A stretch of 59,610 nt of DNA from Lachnospiraceae bacterium (lineage in GTDB: Bacteria; Bacillota; Clostridia; Lachnospirales; Lachnospiraceae), in assembly GCA_017550165.1 (NCBI GenBank), contig JAFZQH010000037.1:1-59610 (forward strand), in the 5' to 3' direction. The notes below the pieces were generated by a model. The model searched no databases and was not told the DNA's origin. It was given only the letters and a program-made list of their open reading frames with translations. A program made the position numbers and the translations under genes. Shown here piece by piece: positions 8,272-17,583 of this stretch (the first letter of the stretch is position 1; the number at the start of each line of letters is the position of its first letter).

Positions 8272-10632
8272 CTATTTTCTCACTTTAACCTTTATATTAA
8301 CCTTCTTTTTTCCTGCCTTAACGGTAATAACGGCCGAACCTCTACCCTTGGCGGCTATGGTGAGCTTTTTATTGTTCTCGTTATAAAGAGCAGAAACATA
8401 TTGATCTGACTTGCCTTTAAGTGTGACGGTGACGGGCTGATCAGTGGAAGCTTTATTCGGAGCAACCTTTACCGGTAATGTCACCTTTTTCTTATAAATA
8501 TTACCGCTCAATGAAAGGTTAACTGTTGTAGGAGATACAGTAATAGTCTTTGTCACTACCGCTCCCTTTTGAGTTGTTACTTTGATTTTCTTAAGGATCC
8601 CGGATTTTGTCAGTACGGTAACATATGAAGATCCCACCGATTTTCCTGCGGTAATATATATGTTGTTTTCATCAAATGTAACACTCTTTATCAGTTTTTT
8701 CGATGCATCACCGTTTCTTACCTTTATAATGGAATCATTGTACAACTTTGCTGTTACAGCCTTCTCATGGTTGGTCTGAATAGTAAGATCCGTGGTATTT
8801 AATACCAAATCATGATTCTTTACCCTAACAAGTATCCTCTTTGTTTTGCCCCCTGCTTTGACTCTGACAGTGGCATTTCCGGGCTTTAAGCCCAGAAGAC
8901 GGATATATCCCGTATCGGGATCATATGTAGCATCCACCTTGGTTGATCCGATGACGGTAAGTGTTATCTTCTGCAATGTAGAAACAACATCCGGAGAAGC
9001 TTTCACCTTGACAAGTTTTGCAATCCCGTTGGTATATAATTTCACACTTGCCTTTGAAACAGTTAGGGATTTGGTAACTACTTTGCCGTTCTGGACCTTG
9101 ATGTCGACCGTTTTTACTATTCCGTTTCCGGATGTAACGGTAAGAACAGCATCTCCGATTTTCTTGCCTGCTTTTACAGTGATCGTCTTGTCTGTATGTG
9201 TTACACTGGAAATGATCCCGCTTTTGCCTGTTGCAACAGCGCTCTTAATGACATCATTATTAGTAAAAGTAGCTGTGATGGTACGGCTGGTCTTCTTTTT
9301 AAGGACAAGCTTGTTGGTGTTTAATCTCATGGTGCCTTCAGGATCATCCGGATCCCCGGCAAGGGATACCTCTAAAGGTGCACTTGAGTAATCCGACTTA
9401 TATTGATCAGGAAAATCATCTGCCATATCGGCTAAGTCTTCTGCAATGAGATAAACATGATAGTCTTTGCCCCAGACACCCTGAATCTCCTCTGAATCCA
9501 GGGTAAATGTACCCTGCGTTGCATAAAATGGTGACGTACTGTCAAGTTTCAGAGGGGTGTACTGTAGGATCTCGTCATTTGCATCCCATCCGGAAGTTGA
9601 AGACCATGCCTTATTTGTAACAACAACCGATACCCTGTCAACTGCCTTTGCATGATCCCCTACGATGGCAATGGGAATGGTAACGGAATCACCTGCCATT
9701 GTAGCCTTGCCGTCAATGTTGGCTACAATCTTATCGTCCTTTAAAGTCAACTTATATTCTTTATCTCCACTCTCGGTTTTTCCCAGAGATGTAGAAAAAA
9801 TGACCGATGAAAGATCCACGTTAAAAGCAGGGCTGTAGTATTTGCCTGGCGTATCTGCTGATGTAGAACCTATTCTTCCCGGATAAGTTTCATACTGAGG
9901 AGCATCATTACCTTCAACATAACATGGTACATCTCTATCGCCCATCTCATTACGCAACCACCAGTCAGGACGGGAACTTAGCCCAGGATGGATAAAATTT
10001 TTTATACGGGATGCTGTTTTATTAGTATCATGCGGGTATCCATATTCAGTTTTGACTGCTTCTCTTGCATCAAGGAGGAAGACCTTCTCCCCATCAAGGG
10101 CTGCAAAATTCTGAGTATATTCAGCAGGATCCCCCCCTTTTAATGCTTCATTGTCCTTATCCGATGCGTCCTTACTCCTGTAACTGGGAGCTATGGCCTT
10201 TTCCTCCGCTTCCGTAAAAGACTTATCACCCAGGAAATCCTTGCTGTTTAAATAAGTTTTTGCAGTACTTGTCTTCCAATCATAACCCGTATATGGACCT
10301 GCTACCATACTTATCAATGCATAATCACAGTCAAGGAACATAGTTCTCCTATCGGACTTGGGCTGGGTTTCATTATTATATGCCTGAGTATCTTTGGACA
10401 AAACACGATACCTTACAGCATCCTCTCCCATAAAACGTCCAAACCAAACATAGTCCCACTGCCCTATTCCCTGTGGGTTTCTTATTCCATTTGTTCCGAG
10501 ACCGGTATTCTCCTCAGTCTTCTCAAATGATGCGCCTGCGGCGTGAACCACCTGGGTGATGCCGCTAAATCCCAGAACCTGGGACACCATAACCATAGCC
10601 ATAAAAATGGCCGTACTTTTCTTGCCTTTCAT
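8272..10632 (-). CDS. Large secreted DUF6273-like protein with Big2-like repeats
   Basis: A 786-residue secreted protein. The start at 10632 (MKGKKSTAIF) has AGGAGGAG 6 bases upstream; the longer frame to 10716 overlaps the promoter. A signal peptide (about 1-32) ends near VHAAG. Residues about 45-300 resemble the DUF6273 domain of Lachnospiraceae: WDYVWFGRF, VFLLDAREA, WWLRNEMGD, YYSPAFNVDL. A linker with YKLTLKDDKIVANIDGK is shared in form with the protein at 44427. The C-terminal half is beta-rich Ig/Big2-like repeats ending in basic KVNIKVKVRK. No LPXTG anchor is present. Substrate and role are unknown; it sits between purN and purD and has its own promoter. Confidence 0.8.
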   Translation of the reverse strand: MKGKKSTAIFMAMVMVSQVLGFSGITQVVHAAGASFEKTEENTGLGTNGIRNPQGIGQWDYVWFGRFMGEDAVRYRVLSKDTQAYNNETQPKSDRRTMFLDCDYALISMVAGPYTGYDWKTSTAKTYLNSKDFLGDKSFTEAEEKAIAPSYRSKDASDKDNEALKGGDPAEYTQNFAALDGEKVFLLDAREAVKTEYGYPHDTNKTASRIKNFIHPGLSSRPDWWLRNEMGDRDVPCYVEGNDAPQYETYPGRIGSTSADTPGKYYSPAFNVDLSSVIFSTSLGKTESGDKEYKLTLKDDKIVANIDGKATMAGDSVTIPIAIVGDHAKAVDRVSVVVTNKAWSSTSGWDANDEILQYTPLKLDSTSPFYATQGTFTLDSEEIQGVWGKDYHVYLIAEDLADMADDFPDQYKSDYSSAPLEVSLAGDPDDPEGTMRLNTNKLVLKKKTSRTITATFTNNDVIKSAVATGKSGIISSVTHTDKTITVKAGKKIGDAVLTVTSGNGIVKTVDIKVQNGKVVTKSLTVSKASVKLYTNGIAKLVKVKASPDVVSTLQKITLTVIGSTKVDATYDPDTGYIRLLGLKPGNATVRVKAGGKTKRILVRVKNHDLVLNTTDLTIQTNHEKAVTAKLYNDSIIKVRNGDASKKLIKSVTFDENNIYITAGKSVGSSYVTVLTKSGILKKIKVTTQKGAVVTKTITVSPTTVNLSLSGNIYKKKVTLPVKVAPNKASTDQPVTVTLKGKSDQYVSALYNENNKKLTIAAKGRGSAVITVKAGKKKVNIKVKVRK

Positions 10633-10701
10633 ACTACTCCTCCTGATATAATCGGAAATGTTGGATAACACACATTCCTTACTCACTTTACATACAAAAA
10701 A

Positions 10702-10710
10702 ATTATAGCA
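10702..10710 (-). promoter_or_regulatory. Extended -10 promoter for the gene at 8272-10632
   Basis: The minus strand reads TGCTATAAT about 70 bases before the ATG, in an AT-rich stretch. No convincing -35 is seen. Confidence 0.5.
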
Positions 10711-10747
10711 TAGCACTATAAAAAAGAGTACACAAAATTAATATTAT

Positions 10748-11368
10748 TTATATCTTTACTCTATCATTTTCAACCCTTATTCTATCATTTGCAAAAAGAT
10801 CGATGGCCCGCGGCATGATAACCCACTCTGCCTGCTCCATGACGCGGTGCTGCAGGACTTCCGGGGTATCGTCATCCAAGACTTCCACAGCCTTCTGCAG
10901 GATGATAGGCCCGGTATCCGTCCCCTTATCAACAAAATGAACCGTTGCTCCCGTAACCTTTACGCCTCTTTTAAGCACCTCTTCATGGACCTTGAGGCCA
11001 TAGAAACCTGTGCCGCAAAATGAAGGTATCAAAGACGGATGGATATTAATGATCCTGTTGGGAAATGCGTCAACGAACTCAGGCGGGATCACCACAAGAC
11101 AGCCCGCCAGCACCACCAGATCCACATTAAGACTTTCAGCGTATTCCAGCATGGCCTTATTAAAGTCTTCCCTTGAGGGGAAATCCGACGGAGACATGGC
11201 TTTAGCCTCGATCTCGGCGTTCCTTGCCCTCTCCAGAGCGTAGGCCTTCTTATTGTTGGAGAAGACCGCCCGGATCCTCGTATTCGTTATAGTTCCATTA
11301 TCAATTCCATCTATGATAGCCTGGAGGTTGGTCCCGCCCCCCGACACCATGATCAAAATATCTATCAT
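10748..11368 (-). CDS. purN: Phosphoribosylglycinamide formyltransferase
   Basis: A 206-residue enzyme that transfers a formyl group from 10-formyl-THF to GAR. Residues 7-20 ([14 protein letters not shown]) are the phosphate-binding loop. The catalytic region reads [21 protein letters not shown] (positions about 104-124, containing the key Asn and His), and [18 protein letters not shown] supplies the conserved Asp. The ATG overlaps the purM stop by 4 bases (ATGA), so the two are translationally coupled. Confidence 0.96.
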   Translation of the reverse strand: MIDILIMVSGGGTNLQAIIDGIDNGTITNTRIRAVFSNNKKAYALERARNAEIEAKAMSPSDFPSREDFNKAMLEYAESLNVDLVVLAGCLVVIPPEFVDAFPNRIINIHPSLIPSFCGTGFYGLKVHEEVLKRGVKVTGATVHFVDKGTDTGPIILQKAVEVLDDDTPEVLQHRVMEQAEWVIMPRAIDLFANDRIRVENDRVKI

Positions 11369-12390
11369 CTCAGGTCAATCCCCTTCTCGCCTGCTCTGAC
11401 CTTACCTATGACATCAACCCGTTCTCCGGCTGCGGTAAGCGCTGTGATCGCCGCGTCAGCCTCAGCCTCCGATACCGCCAGCACCATACCGATACCCATG
11501 TTAAAGGTATTGTACATCACATGCTCATCGATATTGCCTTCCCTCTGGAGCATCTTGAAAATAGGCGGTATGTCATAGCTGTCCTTCCTGATATCAGCCC
11601 TGACGCCTTCGTGAAGCATACGGGGAACATTTTCGTAAAAGCCGCCCCCGGTAATGTGGCTGCAGCCCTTTATCGTTACACCGGCGTCCTTAACAGCCTT
11701 CAGGGCCTTAACATAGATCTTGGTGGGAGTGATCAGGGTCTCCCCTAACGTGCTGCCCAGATCATCATGATTAGTATCCAGGGTCTTACGGTCCATCTTA
11801 AAGACGCTTCTTACCAGGGAAAAACCGTTGCTGTGAACGCCGGATGATGCAATACCTATAAGAACATCATTGGGAGCGATATCCTTACCCGTGATAAGCT
11901 TGGGCTCGTCAACCACGCCAACCGCAAAGCCTGCCAGATCATATTCATCCTCAGGATAAAATCCGGGCATCTCTGCAGTCTCACCGCCGATAAGCGCAGC
12001 ACCGGCCTGGAGGCAGCCATCAGCCACCCCCTTAACTATCAGGGCGATCTTCTCGGGGAAGTTCTTGCCACAGGCGATGTAATCCAGGAAAAACAGGGGT
12101 TCACCTCCGGCACAGGCGATATCGTTCACGCACATAGCCACACAGTCGATACCCACCGTATCGTGCTTATCCATAAGAAAAGCCAGCTTTAACTTCGTAC
12201 CCACACCATCCGTGCCGGACACCAAAGTAGGCTTCTCCATACCCTTAAAAGCAGCAGCCGAGAACGCACCTGAGAATCCTCCGATATCGCTCAGCACCTC
12301 CGGCCGCATAGTCTTGGCAACATGCTCCTTCATGAGCCTCACGGACTCATAGCCCGCCTCAATATCAACACCAGCATTTTTGTAATCCAT
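11365..12390 (-). CDS. purM: Phosphoribosylformylglycinamidine cyclo-ligase
   Basis: A 341-residue AIR synthetase. The start at 12390 ([10 protein letters not shown]) has AAAGGTGG 6 bases upstream; a GTG three codons earlier falls inside that site. Family motifs seen are [48 protein letters not shown] and [12 protein letters not shown]. The gene overlaps purN by 4 bases. A 188-base gap holding REP-like copy 2 separates it from purE upstream. Confidence 0.96.
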   Translation of the reverse strand: MDYKNAGVDIEAGYESVRLMKEHVAKTMRPEVLSDIGGFSGAFSAAAFKGMEKPTLVSGTDGVGTKLKLAFLMDKHDTVGIDCVAMCVNDIACAGGEPLFFLDYIACGKNFPEKIALIVKGVADGCLQAGAALIGGETAEMPGFYPEDEYDLAGFAVGVVDEPKLITGKDIAPNDVLIGIASSGVHSNGFSLVRSVFKMDRKTLDTNHDDLGSTLGETLITPTKIYVKALKAVKDAGVTIKGCSHITGGGFYENVPRMLHEGVRADIRKDSYDIPPIFKMLQREGNIDEHVMYNTFNMGIGMVLAVSEAEADAAITALTAAGERVDVIGKVRAGEKGIDLR

Positions 12391-12464
12391 AATAACCACC
12401 TTTCATATATTCCAGTCTACCCGGGATAAGACAGGTCTCCCATGTAAACTAATACCAGTCTACA

Positions 12465-12549
12465 GGATAAGACAGGGGACGGTTCTCTGTCGTCTGATTA
12501 CTGTATGTTTTAGATTCTGAACGACAGAGAACCGTCCCCTGTCTTATCC
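12465..12549. repeat. REP-like palindrome, copy 2
   Basis: Perfect 29-bp inverted repeat (12465-12493 and 12521-12549). Arms contain GATAAGACAGGGGACGG. The 27-nt loop (TGATTACTGTATGTTTTAGA within it) is nearly the same as in copy 3 at 16488, so the two are close relatives. A further partial arm (GTCCCCTGTCTTATC) follows at 12550-12564. Confidence 0.9.
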
Positions 12550-12578
12550 GTCCCCTGTCTTATCTTCACCATCAGTCT

Positions 12579-13094
12579 TTACTTATTGTTCTCTAAGTAT
12601 TCACGATACCCGACTTTTGCAAGTTTCTCAGCCTTTGCTTCTACACTTTCAGCCTGCTTCTTCGAATATTCCTTAAGTTTATCGAGCAAAGAAGCGTCAC
12701 TGGTGGCAAGTATCTTCGCCGCCAGCAGCCCCGCATTGGCCCCACCGTTAATAGCCACCGTAGCCACCGGGATCCCGCTGGGCATCTGCACGATGGAATA
12801 CAGTGAATCCCTGCCACCCAGAGAAGTAGTGTGCATGGGTATCCCGATAACAGGCATGGGAAAGATAGCCGCACACATGCCGGGCAGATGGGCAGCCATG
12901 CCGGCCCCGGCGATGATCACCTTAAAACCCTTCTCTTCCGCCGTTTTCGCATATTCAAAAAACTTATCCGGCTGTCTGTGAGCCGAAATGATAGTCATTT
13001 CATAAGAGATACCAAGCTCATCCAATATACCTGCAGCCTTGGCCATAACAGGCATATCCGAATCACTACCCATAACAATACCGACTAAAGCCAT
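12579..13094 (-). CDS. purE: 5-(carboxyamino)imidazole ribonucleotide mutase
   Basis: A 171-residue class I PurE that turns N5-CAIR into CAIR. It has GIVMGSDSDMPVMAKA near the N-terminus (nucleotide phosphate site), SAHRQPDKFFEYA with the catalytic His, and GAGMAAHLPGMCAA plus PVIGIPM in the central loops. No PurK gene is seen here. It starts 13 bases after the aminopeptidase stop, so the two are probably co-transcribed, and it feeds purM-purN downstream. Confidence 0.96.
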   Translation of the reverse strand: MALVGIVMGSDSDMPVMAKAAGILDELGISYEMTIISAHRQPDKFFEYAKTAEEKGFKVIIAGAGMAAHLPGMCAAIFPMPVIGIPMHTTSLGGRDSLYSIVQMPSGIPVATVAINGGANAGLLAAKILATSDASLLDKLKEYSKKQAESVEAKAEKLAKVGYREYLENNK

Positions 13095-13106
13095 ACAAAA
13101 ACCTCC

Positions 13107-15203
13107 TTATAACTCTTCAAAAGCATCATTAAGCACTTCTGTCCCCGGAAGCACAAATCTTCCGTTCTCAATTATCAAAGTCTCATTTCCCTCGCTGTCA
13201 TAGGCGATGATACTGCCAAGCTCCCGGTAGGGGATCGTAATATCCGTATGACAGTTAAAATAGGCCTTTGACATATCCGTCTTCCTGTATTTCGAAGTGA
13301 TCTCATTATCCCTGCAGACGATCTCCTTTCCGTCGGGGTTAAAGACAGGCAGGTCTTCGTTCAGGCTGTAGCAGGTATCACCCACTGCAAAATGAGGCCC
13401 CATCTTCTCGGCGATAAGGATAGGCAGCTTATGGGCGATATCGTACTTCTCCGCCATGACATAAGCCGTGGTGTTGGTCCCTATGGCAAATTCGCCCATG
13501 GGAAGGGTCTTGTGATTAAAGAGCAGATTATCGTCGATATACCGCTTATTCTGCGCCTCATCATCAAAGTTTGCGCAGGAGACGGACTCGATCATACCGT
13601 CCGCAAAATCCACTTCCAGGTCCTTAAAGAGCAGGCCATTTAGATAAACCGACGTAACATGCAGCTTTCCGGCAGTCCCCGTCAGTCTCGGCGACGTAAA
13701 GACCTCCCCGACAGGAATGTTCACGTCCGCCACACAGTTCTCGAACTTGGTCTCCTTACCCGGATCAAGAATGCCGCATAAGCTGACCTTCAGGTTGGAC
13801 TTGTTCCCGGCCATTCCCTTGATCCGGACGTAATCCGACTTATCCAGCAGGTCAATCATTTTCTGCTGAACATCCCGATAAAGGTTGTAATCCAGTGTGT
13901 TCAGCCTGATCACTTCATCAAAGATCTTTACATAGTCACTCCTGTTATCATCCGCACCGCATATCTCAGGTGTGGGAAAAGCAATAATGGTAAAGCTTCT
14001 CTCTTTGTAATTAACGTATTCGGTCAGCAGTTCTTTTGACTTGCTCATGTATTTTACCCGGAGCTTCCGCTGATCGGCATTCAGCTTAAATGCAGCCTCT
14101 TTGTCCACAGGCGCAAAGGGTTCCTCTCCGAAGACCTCCAGTACTGCCGGTCCAGCATAATCCCTCATATAGCCCTTGTTGGCATCGTAGGCCTTCCTAA
14201 GCTCGTCGAACTTTCTCTCGGCGAAATTCCCGTCATAGTAAAGTGCAATATCATCCTTGTGATCATAGTCATACTGCCTGTTGGGTGATGTGGAGTAAAA
14301 ACCGTTTCGACCCATCCTGCTCCTTGCGATACTCTGGATGGGTGCCCTGTAAATGAGCGCCGTAAGTCCCATTTTCTCCAGATTCTCAATAACCCGGCGG
14401 ATAACCCGCTCAAAACCGATGGCGTAATGAACACTTGCATACTTTTTCTTGGACAGGTCCTTGCCCGCCAGTTCAAAGCCCTTGCGGTAGCCCTCGGTCA
14501 TGGTGTCCGCCATAAGGGCTATCTTCTCCTCAGGCAGGCCGTTTAAATATTTCGCTATGAACATTTCCACTCCGGAAATGTACTCTCCGTATCTGTAGAG
14601 GTAGTTCACATCACTCAGGTCGCAGCCCATCACGATATCCCGGGCAAAGCTGAACTCAGGATTGTATTGTTCTGCCGCCAGATCCTCCATGAAGATCTCG
14701 GCATAGTCGCTGTTAAACCAGTAAATAGTGTCCCTTAAGGCCTCTTCTTCCGGCAGGGTCTCCGCCTCGAACATATTGTAGATCTCAACAAACAGCTCCT
14801 CATATAAAGTCATCTCGAAAAGCCTGTGCTCAAAGGCAAAGGGAACAATACTCCGAATATCTGTGTATAGGAAACAGAGATATTTTCCGTATTTTTCGGG
14901 GAAAATGCTGCTGCAATGGTCGGGATTGGCAAAGCTCTCCTCATACCGTCCGGGCAAAATATCACCGAAAAGCCTGGCGTTAACGTCCTGCCACTCCCAT
15001 GAATTATCGGGATAAGCTCCCTTCATAAACCTGGTGGCCAGATTGTTTACATACCTTATAAACTCAGCAACGTAAGTAAAATAGGTCCTGTATTCCCGGG
15101 GAACATTTTCCTCACTGGGAATCTCCCTGATCCGCTGGGACACCAATTCAAAACGCTCCGTCACCTCATCATTTTTCTCTTTGAACAATACCCTGTAATC
15201 CAT
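13107..15203 (-). CDS. M29-type aminopeptidase, long form
   Basis: A 698-residue cytoplasmic protein. The last 300 residues fit the M29 (aminopeptidase T/AmpS) family: NVADVNIPVGEVFTSP, GTNTTAYVMAEKYDI, ILIAEKMGPHFAVGDTCYS and FNCHTDITI hold the expected Glu, His, Tyr and Asp metal ligands. M29 enzymes are usually about 400 residues; here some 280 extra N-terminal residues (Glu/Tyr/Phe-rich, no signal) precede the domain. It probably trims small peptides. It lies between the pyrimidine genes and purE, close to both (13-base gaps), so it may simply share their transcript. Confidence 0.8.
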   Translation of the reverse strand: MDYRVLFKEKNDEVTERFELVSQRIREIPSEENVPREYRTYFTYVAEFIRYVNNLATRFMKGAYPDNSWEWQDVNARLFGDILPGRYEESFANPDHCSSIFPEKYGKYLCFLYTDIRSIVPFAFEHRLFEMTLYEELFVEIYNMFEAETLPEEEALRDTIYWFNSDYAEIFMEDLAAEQYNPEFSFARDIVMGCDLSDVNYLYRYGEYISGVEMFIAKYLNGLPEEKIALMADTMTEGYRKGFELAGKDLSKKKYASVHYAIGFERVIRRVIENLEKMGLTALIYRAPIQSIARSRMGRNGFYSTSPNRQYDYDHKDDIALYYDGNFAERKFDELRKAYDANKGYMRDYAGPAVLEVFGEEPFAPVDKEAAFKLNADQRKLRVKYMSKSKELLTEYVNYKERSFTIIAFPTPEICGADDNRSDYVKIFDEVIRLNTLDYNLYRDVQQKMIDLLDKSDYVRIKGMAGNKSNLKVSLCGILDPGKETKFENCVADVNIPVGEVFTSPRLTGTAGKLHVTSVYLNGLLFKDLEVDFADGMIESVSCANFDDEAQNKRYIDDNLLFNHKTLPMGEFAIGTNTTAYVMAEKYDIAHKLPILIAEKMGPHFAVGDTCYSLNEDLPVFNPDGKEIVCRDNEITSKYRKTDMSKAYFNCHTDITIPYRELGSIIAYDSEGNETLIIENGRFVLPGTEVLNDAFEEL

Positions 15204-15215
15204 ATGATCACCCCG

Positions 15216-15548
15216 TTAATTATATAATCCGAAAACAAGGACAACTACCCAGACCAGCACCAGCACCACGTTGAGAAAGAAACCGATCTTAACGAAGACA
15301 AAGGGCCGGTCAACCTTCTTGATGTTGATGGTGCCGTATACAAGCCCCACAATAGAAAAAATCATGGACATCAAGCCTACAAGCCCAATGCCTGCACCGC
15401 TTTTCCCTCCATGAAAAAATGATACCAGAATAAGACCGAGAAAAGAAAGCGCTGATATTATGCCACATACAAGCGCTACTATCCCGTCCTCATTTTCTTT
15501 TAAGGTTATCAGATTGATCTCTTTGCGTTTTCTTGAAACTTTCATCAT
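15216..15548 (-). CDS. Small integral membrane protein
   Basis: 110 residues. A basic, charged N-terminus (MMKVSRKRKEINLITLKENE) is followed by three hydrophobic segments at about 23-45, 52-72 and 83-108, the last nearly all Val/Leu. The pattern resembles small DUF4190/DUF6142-like membrane proteins of Lachnospiraceae, but no motif settles this. It lies 13 bases before the aminopeptidase and next to another tiny membrane protein gene. The function is unknown. Confidence 0.65.
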   Translation of the reverse strand: MMKVSRKRKEINLITLKENEDGIVALVCGIISALSFLGLILVSFFHGGKSGAGIGLVGLMSMIFSIVGLVYGTINIKKVDRPFVFVKIGFFLNVVLVLVWVVVLVFGLYN

Positions 15549-15581
15549 CTGCGAAATTCTGCCCGTCGTTATGCTTTTAAT

Positions 15582-15746
15582 CTAGAATAACAGCTTGGAT
15601 CTGGAGGCTAAAAGCTTGCCGCCGCCGACGATGGACATGATCCCGCATGCCAGTCCGTATACCAATATAACAACACCTATGATGATGCTGACTGCCCCTG
15701 AAAATGTAAGGGTCCTGTGAAGCTTCTCAAAATTCTCGTTATCCAT
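15582..15746 (-). CDS. Very small membrane protein (54 aa)
   Basis: ATG at 15746 preceded by GGGAGGAAAAGGAT, stop TAG at 15582-15584. Translation starts MDNENFEKLHRTLTFSGAVS and continues with a hydrophobic segment (about residues 17-42, Ile/Val/Gly-rich), then ends in basic ASRSKLLF. One transmembrane helix is expected. It lies between pyrE (29 bases upstream) and the membrane protein at 15216 (33 bases downstream), so the three are probably one transcript. Support is the good ribosome site, the helix and the tight fit between genes. Confidence 0.6.
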   Translation of the reverse strand: MDNENFEKLHRTLTFSGAVSIIIGVVILVYGLACGIMSIVGGGKLLASRSKLLF

Positions 15747-15774
15747 TATCCTTTTCCTCCCGCATATTGCTGTT

Positions 15775-16449
15775 CTATTTAGCTCCGTACTGTTTATAAT
15801 ACTCGTCGATGGCGCTCTTTATGGCATCATCAATGATCACTTTTCCCTTGTATGGTTTATTGTACAAATGCTCTATAACCTCAGCCATAGTAACAATGGC
15901 AGTGGTCTTCAGGCCAAATGTGTCCGCGATCTCAGCCAGGGCGCTCTTCTCACCTGTTCCACGCTCCATGCGGTCTACGGAAACCACAAGACCTAAAACT
16001 TCAGTCTTACCTTGTGCCTGTATTATAGGCAGGGTCTCTCTGATGGAAGTTCCGGCTGTGGTCACATCCTCGATGATGACCACCTTGTCTCCGTCTGATA
16101 TGGGGCTTCCAAGCAATATCCCCTTATCGCCGTGGTCCTTGACTTCCTTGCGGTTGCTGCAGTATTTTACGTCTTTGCCGTACTCACTGCTGATGGCCAC
16201 GGATGTGGTGACCGTCAAAGGGATCCCCTTGTAGGCCGGCCCGAAAAGCACATCAAAATCCAGGCCGAAGGCGTCATGGATGGCGCGGGCGTAGTACTTA
16301 CCCAGACGCTCAAGCTGGCTTCCCGTCCTGTAAAACCCCGTATTCACAAAAAAGGGAGTCGCCCTGCCGCTTTTGGTGACGAAGTCGCCGAATTTCAGGA
16401 CTTCGCAGTCGATCATAAACTCTATGAATTCTTCCTTGTATCTCTCCAT
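15775..16449 (-). CDS. pyrE: Orotate phosphoribosyltransferase
   Basis: A 224-residue enzyme that makes OMP from orotate and PRPP. The PRPP loop is VVIIEDVTTAGTSIRE (about residues 118-133), and FGPAYKGIPL and the basic YCSNRKEVKDHGDKG loop are also typical. The start at 16449 (MERYKEEFIEFM) has GGAAGGA 6 bases upstream. A TTG five codons earlier belongs to that site. REP-like copy 3 separates it from pyrD upstream. Confidence 0.96.
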   Translation of the reverse strand: MERYKEEFIEFMIDCEVLKFGDFVTKSGRATPFFVNTGFYRTGSQLERLGKYYARAIHDAFGLDFDVLFGPAYKGIPLTVTTSVAISSEYGKDVKYCSNRKEVKDHGDKGILLGSPISDGDKVVIIEDVTTAGTSIRETLPIIQAQGKTEVLGLVVSVDRMERGTGEKSALAEIADTFGLKTTAIVTMAEVIEHLYNKPYKGKVIIDDAIKSAIDEYYKQYGAK

Positions 16450-16487
16450 TATTATTCCTTCCAAAGATAATACCAGGCTAACGTAAC

Positions 16488-16574
16488 GGCGTAAGACAGG
16501 GGACGGTTCTCTGTCGCTTGATTACTATATGTTTTAGATACTGAACGACAGAGAACCGTCCCCTGTCTTGCGCC
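16488..16574. repeat. REP-like palindrome, copy 3
   Basis: 29-bp inverted repeat with one mismatch (16488-16516 and 16546-16574), core GACAGGGGACGG and TTCTCTGTC. The outermost bases (GGCG.AAGAC) differ from copy 2 (GGATAAGAC), yet still pair within the copy apart from the one T/C position (a possible G-U pair in RNA). It lies between pyrE and pyrD. Confidence 0.9.
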
Positions 16575-16632
16575 TGTCTTCCATCCACCTTTCATCATTT
16601 CCACGACAAAGTAAATTCTAGCATAATAACAC

Positions 16633-17535
16633 CTATTTAACAATGCCTATAATATCGTAAATATTATCTACTGAATTGTCCCGCATATACTCCTCGATCC
16701 CCGTCACAACCTCGGCCGTTGTATAGGGATTCAAAAAGTTAGCGGTTCCGATAGATACCATGGTGGCTCCCGCCAGGATGAACTCTATGGCATCCTCTGC
16801 ATTGGAGATGCCTCCCATGCCTATGATAGGCACATTTACTGCATTAGCCACCTGATACACCATGCGTACCGCAACGGGCTTGATAGCCGGTCCCGACAAT
16901 CCTCCTGTCTTATTGGCAAGAACGAACTGCCGCTTATTGATATCGATCTTCATTCCCGTAATTGTGTTGATAAGGGAGACGGCGTCCGCCCCGCCATTTA
17001 CAACGGCTTTGGCCATAACCGTGATATCCGTCACATTGGGAGAAAGCTTCATGATCACCGGCTGCTTGGCATATTTTTTAACTTCAGCCGTGATGGCCTC
17101 TGCCATGGAAGGGTCCTGACCGAAGGCTATGCCCCCCTCTTTTACGTTGGGACAGGAGATATTGATCTCCATCATGTCTATATCCGTATCAGAAAGCTTC
17201 TCCACCACTTCCACGTAATCCTCCGTGGTGCGGCCGCAGACATTTACGATGATCCTTGTGTCGTACTGCTTCAGGAAGGGAATGTCCCTTTCTATGAAAA
17301 CATCTATGCCGGGGTTCTGCAGGCCTATGGCGTTAAGCATGCCGCCGTAAGTTTCAGCCACTCTGGGGGTGGGATTGCCCTCCCAGGGCACATTTGCAAC
17401 GCCTTTGGTAGTCACTGCTCCCAGCTTGCCAAGGTCAACGAATTCAGAATATTCCTTACCCGATGCAAATGTTCCCGAAGCTGTGGTCACGGGATTCTTA
17501 AATTCAACTCCTGCTATGGAAACCGATGTATTCAA
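16633..17535 (-). CDS. pyrD: Dihydroorotate dehydrogenase B, catalytic subunit
   Basis: A 300-residue class 1B enzyme that oxidises dihydroorotate with FMN and passes electrons to PyrK. Motifs seen are NPVTTASGTFASG, NAIGLQNPGIDVF, INISCPNVKEGG (the active-site Cys of class 1B), VIMKLSPNVTD and GMGGISNAEDAIEFI. The start codon is TTG at 17535, placed by AAGGAG 8 bases upstream. pyrK begins its stop 48 bases upstream, as expected for the NAD-linked two-subunit type. Confidence 0.95.
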   Translation of the reverse strand: MNTSVSIAGVEFKNPVTTASGTFASGKEYSEFVDLGKLGAVTTKGVANVPWEGNPTPRVAETYGGMLNAIGLQNPGIDVFIERDIPFLKQYDTRIIVNVCGRTTEDYVEVVEKLSDTDIDMMEINISCPNVKEGGIAFGQDPSMAEAITAEVKKYAKQPVIMKLSPNVTDITVMAKAVVNGGADAVSLINTITGMKIDINKRQFVLANKTGGLSGPAIKPVAVRMVYQVANAVNVPIIGMGGISNAEDAIEFILAGATMVSIGTANFLNPYTTAEVVTGIEEYMRDNSVDNIYDIIGIVK

Positions 17536-17583
17536 CTTATACTCTCCTTCTGTAAGACGTAATCTACGCCGATATCTTTCACG

